Source: Patescibacteria group bacterium UBA6220 (GTDB lineage Bacteria > Patescibacteriota > Minisyncoccia > Minisyncoccales > Minisyncoccaceae). Taken from it: 64,000 nt of DNA. The notes below the pieces were generated by a model. The model was not told the DNA's origin. It made no database searches and saw nothing but the letters and a program-made list of their open reading frames with translations. The stretch lies in contig DISC01000001.1 in NCBI GenBank assembly GCA_002421745.1, forward strand, positions 1-64,000. The letters run 5' to 3'. Positions 58,768 through 64,000 of the stretch are shown piece by piece (within the stretch, counting starts at the first letter, position 1; every line of letters starts with the position of its first letter). The position numbers and the translations under genes were made by a program.

Positions 58768-59419
58768 GCTTTCCTTTGATTAATTTTATTCTTTTCAAAG
58801 TTGGAAAAACAAGATATGCGAAAGATGATTTCTTGCCCTCGGGGTAAGATTTTTTATTTATTAAAGCATTTTTAAATTCTTCCAAAGTTTCAACCCTACA
58901 TTCAGTATAAACTTTACCAACGCCTCGATAATAATGAGCATCGCTGCCAGCTGTCATCGCCAAATTGTTTTTTTTAGCAAAATCAAGAGCCATTTTATCT
59001 GGCAATGAAAAGGGTAGTCGTCCATTAAAAACTTCTATGCCATCAATAATATCTAGATATTTTTTTAAATCGTCTTTAAATCTTTCTGTGCCATGACAAG
59101 GATGAGGAATAATTGCTATGCCGCCCTGTTTTTTTATTTCATTGATTACCCATCTAGCGTCTTTATTTTTGCCGTCTATGCGTTCTTTTATAAACAAAGC
59201 CAAAACATCTCCTTTGTTAGTTTTGATTTCTTCTCCTAGAACAATTTTTATACCAAGCTCAGATCCCACATTTAATGCTTCTTCCCAACCAGCTGTTGTT
59301 TCGTGGTCTGTAATCGCTACACCATCTAATCCTTTTTTCAGAGCCTGTCTGATTATTTGTTCTGGTGAAGACACAGCATCGTGACTATAATAAGTATGGC
59401 AATGTAAATCAATTTTCAT
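58757..59419 (-). CDS. PHP-domain phosphoesterase
   Basis: A 220-residue metal-dependent phosphoesterase of the PHP family. Ligand motifs: LHCHTYYSHD at the N-terminus, ITDHET, IPHPCHG and GSDAHYYRGVG. The start at 59419 puts the first His motif at residues 5-9. Relatives cleave 5'-AMP-type ends, histidinol phosphate or oligonucleotides. Its 3' end overlaps the HAD gene by 11 bases in convergent orientation. Confidence 0.87.
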   Translation of the reverse strand: MKIDLHCHTYYSHDAVSSPEQIIRQALKKGLDGVAITDHETTAGWEEALNVGSELGIKIVLGEEIKTNKGDVLALFIKERIDGKNKDARWVINEIKKQGGIAIIPHPCHGTERFKDDLKKYLDIIDGIEVFNGRLPFSLPDKMALDFAKKNNLAMTAGSDAHYYRGVGKVYTECRVETLEEFKNALINKKSYPEGKKSSFAYLVFPTLKRIKLIKGKPTL

Positions 59420-59506
59420 ATTTTTATTATATCTCAATAATATATTTTTGAAAACGCTTCAATTATTGAAGTTAAACTGATAATTTGCTATTCTTTAATA
59501 AAGATT

Positions 59507-60109
59507 ATGAAAAAAAGAATATTCATTTCTATCGGTTTGCCCGATAAAATAAAAAACAAGATAACAGAATTTCAAGAAGAAATAGATCGTTCTTTTTCTT
59601 ATTCTTGTGGCAGTTCTCCCATAAAATGGACAAAAAAAGACAATTTGCATATTACTTTGTTTTTTGTGGGATATTTGGAAATCAATGATTTGGTTGGTGT
59701 TTTTGACATTGTAGAAAAAGTTGCTAATGAATTTAATACTTTTGATTTAAAGCTAGAAAATATTAGTTATGCTCCTAAGGGAAAATTTCCACCCAAAATG
59801 GTATGGGTAAATGCTGAAAAATCCGACTATTTGGGGATGTTACAAAAAAAATTAGAGGTTGCTCTTTTGAGTAATCCCAATATTGTTTTGGAAAATGAAG
59901 AGGGAAGTAATAAAAATTTTTCGGCGCATATTACTACAGGCAGGATTGTTCAATGGCAATTTGCTAGAATGGAACCCGAAGAATTACCTGATATTTCAAA
60001 AGATTTTTCTATGGGATTCAAGATAAATTCGATTGAAGTTATGGAAAGCGAGTTAAAAAAAGGCGGAGCGCGATATACAATATTAAAATCCTTTAATTTT
60101 AAAGATTAA
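59507..60109 (+). CDS. thpR: RNA 2',3'-cyclic phosphodiesterase (2H family, ThpR)
   Basis: A 200-residue 2H phosphoesterase. The two catalytic motifs are LHITLFF (H-x-T) and AHITTGR (H-x-T). The N-terminus RIFISIGLPDKIKNKI and PIKWTKKDNLHIT are typical of ThpR/LigT, which opens 2',3'-cyclic phosphates on RNA ends. 3 bases before the DUF3800 gene. Confidence 0.92.
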   Translation: MKKRIFISIGLPDKIKNKITEFQEEIDRSFSYSCGSSPIKWTKKDNLHITLFFVGYLEINDLVGVFDIVEKVANEFNTFDLKLENISYAPKGKFPPKMVWVNAEKSDYLGMLQKKLEVALLSNPNIVLENEEGSNKNFSAHITTGRIVQWQFARMEPEELPDISKDFSMGFKINSIEVMESELKKGGARYTILKSFNFKD

Positions 60110-60112
60110 ATT

Positions 60113-60856
60113 ATGGATATTGATAATAAGAATTTGAAATTGTGTAATTATAAAGAAATTTGGACTCCTTTTTGTTTTCTTGATGAATCGGGAACTTTAG
60201 ATGTTAAATCGCAACCATATTTTACTGTTGGAATGATTAAATGTTCGCAGCCATATTATTTACAACAAAAAATTAGATATATTAGGGAAAAAAATCATTT
60301 TTGGTGGGAAATTAAATTTAGTGATTTGAATAATTCTAAATTATCTACAGCTGTTGAAATTTTGGACGCATTATTTAATACCAAAAGTTTATGGTTTTCT
60401 TCATACACAATAGACAAGCGTTCGGATTATTTTAAAAAAGAATTTAACAGTAATCCTTTTTTTGCATATGAACAAATTTCTCAACAGCTTTTAAAGGGTA
60501 ATTTACGTAAAAATGAAATTTTAATAGTTTTAGCTGATAACGTTGTGACACCAAAAAGAAATAAATTTGAAGTGAATATTAAAAATAAAATAAACAGTGA
60601 ATTTGATAGATTGGCTATTGCAGGTGTTTGTCGATTAGACTCACGAGTGAATGATTTATTGCAATTAACAGATTTATTAATTGGTTCGATAAATTATGAA
60701 TTATTGATGACAAGAGGCGTTATTTCGGGATCTTCTGTTGCAAAAAATAAATTTATAAAAAAATTTAAGGAATATTTGGGGGTATCGACATTGACGGAGA
60801 GTTTTCGTAATTATAGCTTTAATATTCATCATCACATAAAAGATGGGGTAAAATGA
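60113..60856 (+). CDS. DUF3800-family protein
   Basis: A 247-residue protein. CFLDESGTLDVKSQPYFTVG at the N-terminus and RLDSRVNDLLQLTDLLIGSI near the C-terminus are the two DUF3800 signatures, with acidic residues placed like an RNase H-fold nuclease. IVLADNVVTPKR is between. Family members occur in accessory and defence contexts, but here it is coupled to thpR, which hints at RNA processing. No toxin or antitoxin partner seen. Confidence 0.85.
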   Translation: MDIDNKNLKLCNYKEIWTPFCFLDESGTLDVKSQPYFTVGMIKCSQPYYLQQKIRYIREKNHFWWEIKFSDLNNSKLSTAVEILDALFNTKSLWFSSYTIDKRSDYFKKEFNSNPFFAYEQISQQLLKGNLRKNEILIVLADNVVTPKRNKFEVNIKNKINSEFDRLAIAGVCRLDSRVNDLLQLTDLLIGSINYELLMTRGVISGSSVAKNKFIKKFKEYLGVSTLTESFRNYSFNIHHHIKDGVK

Positions 60857-60892
60857 AAAAGGCCATCGGCCAATAGAGCCGACGCCTTTTTC
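60856..60892 (+). terminator. Terminator after the DUF3800 gene
   Basis: TCGGC/GCCGA inside AAAAGGC/CGCCTTTT with a small internal loop, then a T run. The stop codon is at its edge. Confidence 0.85.
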
Positions 60893-60940
60893 TAATACTG
60901 TATAATCATTATATAAAATAATTATAACTTGTCAATAGCT

Positions 60941-62245
60941 ATGAAAATATATTTTATTGGTATCGGAGGTATTGGCGTATCAGCTTTGGCTCAATATTAT
61001 CTGCAAAAAAACAACGAAGTTTTTGGTTCAGATGCAACTGCTTCAGAAATAACGGAAATGATGGAAAAAATGGGAGCGAAAATAATTATTGGAGAGCAAT
61101 CTGAAAACAATATTAAGGAAAATTATGATTTGTTAATTTATAGTCCAGCAGTTAAAAATGATAATCCAGAATTGGTTATTGCTCAAAAAAAAGGCATCAA
61201 ATGCTTAAGTTATCCCGAAGCTTTGGGTGAACTCACAAAGGAATATTTTACTATTGCAATTACTGGAACTCATGGAAAAAGCACTACAACTTCAATGATT
61301 GCTATGATGTTAATTAAGGCAGGAATGGATTCAACCGTAATTGTTGGAACAAAACTTAAAGAATTTAATAATTCTAATTTTAGAATGGGTAATTCCAAGT
61401 ATTTAGTTATTGAGGCTTGCGAACACGAGGCCTCTTTTCTTTATTATTGGCCACAGATAGCAGTTGTAACTAATATGGAAGAAGATCATTTGGATTATTA
61501 TAAAAACTTTGAAAACATAGAAAAAGCTTTTAATGAATTTACGGGCCATTTATCGGAAAAAGGATTATTGATTAAAAAATCAGATATAAATCTTAAAACC
61601 AAGGCCAAGATTATTGATTTTGAAATTAATCAAATTGAAGCTCAAAAATTACAGTCCATAATGAAAGTTCCTGGAGAGCACAATATCTTAAATGCTCTTG
61701 CAGCTATGGAAGTGGGCAAAGCTTTGGAAATACCCGAAAATATAATTTTCGCTTCTCTGGGAGAGTTTTATGGCACATGGAGGCGATTTGATGTTATAGA
61801 TTTGCCTAACAATTTAGTTTTAATTGATGATTATGCTCATCATCCTACAGAAATCAAAGCAACTCTAAAAGCAGCTAGACAAAAATATTCTAATCAGCAG
61901 ATTTATTGCTTTTTTCAGCCACATCAATACCAGAGAACACAATTTTTATGGGAAGAATTTATTAATGTTTTTAAAAATTCTTTAGATGAAAAATTAGTTG
62001 ATAAATTGTATATAGTTGATGTTTATGATGTCGTGGGCAGAGAAGGCGGAGATATTGCCAAAAATTATAATTCAAAAATATTAGCTGAAAAAATCGGAGA
62101 CAGCGCTATTTATATTGGAACAAAAGAAAATATAAATAAATATTTTCCCAAACAAGATGCTGTTGTAGTAATTATGGGTGCAGGAAATATTTATAATACA
62201 AGCGTAGAAATAAAAGCAAAACATCTCGGCACTTGCATCGACTAG
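60941..62245 (+). CDS. murC: UDP-N-acetylmuramate--alanine ligase
   Basis: A 434-residue MurC, adding the first alanine of the stem peptide. The N-terminal domain has IYFIGIGGIGVSALAQYYL. The ATP loop is ITGTHGKSTTTSMIA, the central domain has EACEHEASFLYYWP and TNMEEDHLDYY, and the C-terminal domain has LIDDYAHHPTEIKATL and CFFQPHQYQRTQ. The length is a little under E. coli (491), all motifs intact. The ATG at 60941 is preferred over a TTG at 60929. Confidence 0.96.
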   Translation: MKIYFIGIGGIGVSALAQYYLQKNNEVFGSDATASEITEMMEKMGAKIIIGEQSENNIKENYDLLIYSPAVKNDNPELVIAQKKGIKCLSYPEALGELTKEYFTIAITGTHGKSTTTSMIAMMLIKAGMDSTVIVGTKLKEFNNSNFRMGNSKYLVIEACEHEASFLYYWPQIAVVTNMEEDHLDYYKNFENIEKAFNEFTGHLSEKGLLIKKSDINLKTKAKIIDFEINQIEAQKLQSIMKVPGEHNILNALAAMEVGKALEIPENIIFASLGEFYGTWRRFDVIDLPNNLVLIDDYAHHPTEIKATLKAARQKYSNQQIYCFFQPHQYQRTQFLWEEFINVFKNSLDEKLVDKLYIVDVYDVVGREGGDIAKNYNSKILAEKIGDSAIYIGTKENINKYFPKQDAVVVIMGAGNIYNTSVEIKAKHLGTCID

Positions 62246-62271
62246 AAATAGTATGCAAAAAAAACAATAAT

Positions 62272-62799
62272 ATGAAAAAAATCAATTCTCAACCAGTCAT
62301 AACCATTCGTCCAATAAAAATGACAGACATTGATGCCTTGGTTGTTATGGTTAATTCTTTGGTTAAAGAAAAAGCTCTTACTAGTTTACAAAAAAAGATA
62401 ACAAAAGAAGAAGAAAGGAAATATCTTAAAAATTTATTAAAAGAAATTAAAAATAACGAAAGCATTACTTTTGTAATAGATTTTGATGGGCGTACTGTAG
62501 GTTCCTGTGGGATATCCAAAAACAATTCAATTATTCGCAATCATATTGGAGATATCGGAATAGTTTTGTGTCTAGAGGCCAGGGGACAAGGATTGGGAGA
62601 AAAATTATTCAGAAAGGTAATCGAGAAGGGTATTAAAAAATTTAAGTTTAAAATAATCCAGCTAGATGTGTTTTCTGAAAATAAACCCGCAATCAATTTT
62701 TATAAAAAAGTTGGCTTTGAGATGATTGGAACAATCAAAAAAGGAGGACTTCATTTTAGTAAACAAAAAGATATGTCAATTATGGTAAAATACTTATAA
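62272..62799 (+). CDS. GNAT-family N-acetyltransferase
   Basis: A 175-residue GNAT enzyme. It starts VITIRPIKMTDIDALVVMV, has the acetyl-CoA loop ARGQGLGEKLFRKVIEKG (motif A, R-x2-G-x-G/A) and the end FSENKPAINFYKKVGFEMIG. 26 bases after murC. Could acetylate a wall precursor, a protein N-terminus or a small amine; not decidable. Confidence 0.88.
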   Translation: MKKINSQPVITIRPIKMTDIDALVVMVNSLVKEKALTSLQKKITKEEERKYLKNLLKEIKNNESITFVIDFDGRTVGSCGISKNNSIIRNHIGDIGIVLCLEARGQGLGEKLFRKVIEKGIKKFKFKIIQLDVFSENKPAINFYKKVGFEMIGTIKKGGLHFSKQKDMSIMVKYL

Positions 62800-62829
62800 T
62801 TTTTAAATAATCAATATAAATAAATTTTT

Positions 62830-64000
62830 ATGGCCAAAAATTTTTATGTAGAAGGTGATCGTCCATGGTTTAATTTGTATCCCGAAGATTCTCCTAAAAA
62901 TATAGACTATCCCGAAGTTCCATCTTTTTACTATATTGATAAAAATTCTGTCGAGTGTCCTGAAAATATTGCTCTTTCTTTTTATGATAGAGATATAACT
63001 TATAGAGAATTTAAAGATAAAACTGATAAATTTGCTCGAGCTCTTCAAGAATACGGAATTCAAAAAGGCGATAGAATAATGATTTTAGCGGTTAATTGCC
63101 CGCAAAGTATTATTAGTATCTATGGCTGCGCTAAAGCTGGCGCCATACCAGTATCTTTAAATCCGCTTTATACAGCCAAAGAGCTTGAATATTTTTTTAA
63201 AGATATTGAGCCACGTCTAGTAATTACTCCAGATTCTTTTTATGCTAATGCAGTTGAAGCAGCAAAGTCCACTCCGCAAATAGAAAAAATAATTTCTTTT
63301 AATCTCTCAGATTATTTTTCTCCTATTAAAAAAGTTTTAGCCAGGTTGTTGAAAAAAATTGAAGTAATAGACTGCCCCAATTCAATTAATTTTAATGATT
63401 TTATTAATGTCTCATCAGAATATAATAAGCCTGAGATAGATGTTTTTAATGATCCAACGCTTATTGTTTATACTGGAGGAACTACTGGTGAACCAAAAGG
63501 AGTGGTTATCACTCATTATAATATGATTTCTAATGCATACGGAATTCATTATTGGTATAATGATTATGTTGGACCAAAGTCATTTTTATTAGTTGTGCCG
63601 ATTTTTCATATTTATGGAGCTGGATTAATTATGAATTGGCCGTTTATTAATAAAGGAAAATTAGTTATTTTTCCAAAATTTCAAAGAAAAGAAATTATTA
63701 ATGCTATTAAAAAATACAAAATTGATGGATTATTTGGAGTGCCAGCAATTTTTTCAGCACTTATTAATTATTTTAAAGAAAATCCTAGAGAAAAAAGATT
63801 TGATTTTGTAAAACTTGTTACCAGTGGTAGCGCTCCGATTTCAGCTTATACGTGGCAACAAGGACAAGACGTATTTCCTAATGCTTTTTTTATTGAAGGA
63901 TATGGACTATCTGAAACATGCTCAGTGTTTTTAGTTGATCCTTTGTCAAAAAAATACACAAAAGGAGCTGGTTTAGTTGGAATTCCTTTACTTAATATGG
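62830..64000 (+). CDS. AMP-forming acyl-CoA ligase, 3' part cut by the window end
   Basis: The first 390 residues of an adenylate-forming enzyme of the long-chain fatty-acid:CoA ligase type. YREFKDKTDKFARALQEYGI and KGDRIMIL open the fold; YTGGTTGEPKGVVITH is the ATP loop; FLLVVPIFHIYGAG and VTSGSAPIS follow; YGLSETCSVFL supplies the A5 motif. The C-terminal lid is outside the window. CPR bacteria usually cannot make fatty acids, so this may activate scavenged lipids. The minus-strand frame at 62803 is a shadow. Confidence 0.9.
   Translation, partial: MAKNFYVEGDRPWFNLYPEDSPKNIDYPEVPSFYYIDKNSVECPENIALSFYDRDITYREFKDKTDKFARALQEYGIQKGDRIMILAVNCPQSIISIYGCAKAGAIPVSLNPLYTAKELEYFFKDIEPRLVITPDSFYANAVEAAKSTPQIEKIISFNLSDYFSPIKKVLARLLKKIEVIDCPNSINFNDFINVSSEYNKPEIDVFNDPTLIVYTGGTTGEPKGVVITHYNMISNAYGIHYWYNDYVGPKSFLLVVPIFHIYGAGLIMNWPFINKGKLVIFPKFQRKEIINAIKKYKIDGLFGVPAIFSALINYFKENPREKRFDFVKLVTSGSAPISAYTWQQGQDVFPNAFFIEGYGLSETCSVFLVDPLSKKYTKGAGLVGIPLLNM

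Noticed and set aside
60113..60856. DUF3800 with thpR as a possible defence or toxin-antitoxin module.
   Set aside because: No partner gene, mobile element or compositional break is visible around them; both look like ordinary RNA-processing genes.

Overview
The window looks like a piece of a small, AT-rich bacterial chromosome from the Candidate Phyla Radiation (Patescibacteria). No database search was possible, so this rests on gene content and style. Most genes sampled are about 28-32% G+C. They are tightly packed, often overlap, and many lack a Shine-Dalgarno site. The content is typical of that group: a DUF2341 pilin, very large secreted repeat proteins, cohesin- and dockerin-like proteins, a FemAB/MurF/FtsQ wall cluster, an archaeal-type (class V) fructose-bisphosphatase, and only isolated genes from nucleotide biosynthesis. 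The standard genetic code fits: TGA is used as a stop (rsgA, mrdA) and is not seen inside genes.

Layout. 1-340: 3' end of 23S rRNA and a complete 5S rRNA inside a processing helix. 381-1870: a hairpin-rich leader and a pilin-like gene. 1981-6820: rsgA, the elongasome genes mreC-mreD-mrdA, and greA. 6899-11459: an unknown charged protein, lysS, an orotate phosphoribosyltransferase-like gene, serS. 11525-18195: a seven-gene envelope operon (alpha/beta hydrolase, MurF-like ligase, DegT aminotransferase, YbaB-like, TIM-barrel-like, FemAB, FtsQ). 18267-24032: a 1921-residue membrane-anchored repeat protein. 24188-28381: valS (minus strand), a pilin remnant, a small membrane protein, rarA. 28442-34232: a regulatory gap, a 1328-residue surface protein, a dockerin protein and a membrane-anchored cohesin protein. 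34345-35109: three small Cse60-like genes, each with its own promoter. 35141-41173: obg, an anchored protein, purC and a divergent MutS-like ATPase. 41305-49891: U32 peptidase, rmuC, rlmN, NYN nuclease, pyrH, HD hydrolase, class V FBPase, a 43-residue protein, a PD-(D/E)XK nuclease and a zinc-motif protein. 49964-52912: xseAB, a doubled HNH-type protein, thioredoxin and a ferredoxin:thioredoxin-reductase-like protein. 52952-56813: efp, an unknown and padR (minus strand), then inositol-phosphate synthase, a second PadR-like protein and a CDP-alcohol phosphotransferase. 56922-64000: a half-size EamA transporter, twin HAD phosphatases, PHP phosphoesterase, ThpR, DUF3800, murC, GNAT and the start of an AMP-forming acyl ligase.

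Working together. Genes for rod-shape wall synthesis (MreC, MreD, PBP2, MurC, MurF-like, FemAB, FtsQ) sit beside a strongly invested cell surface. The inositol-phosphate synthase and CDP-alcohol phosphotransferase probably make an inositol phospholipid, under PadR control. Thioredoxin and the FTR-like protein may form a redox couple.

Most interesting signals: (1) a perfectly base-paired three-way-junction DNA/RNA element present twice with an identical P2 helix and altered P1/P3; (2) a surface locus with adjacent dockerin and membrane-anchored cohesin genes; (3) a tandem trio of Cse60-like mini-genes with matched consensus promoters; (4) back-to-back palindromes filling the spacer of the inositol synthase promoter next to padR; (5) two gene-start styles, leaderless against TTGACA plus Shine-Dalgarno, the latter found on several compositionally foreign genes such as purC, the MutS-like gene and the PyrE-like gene.
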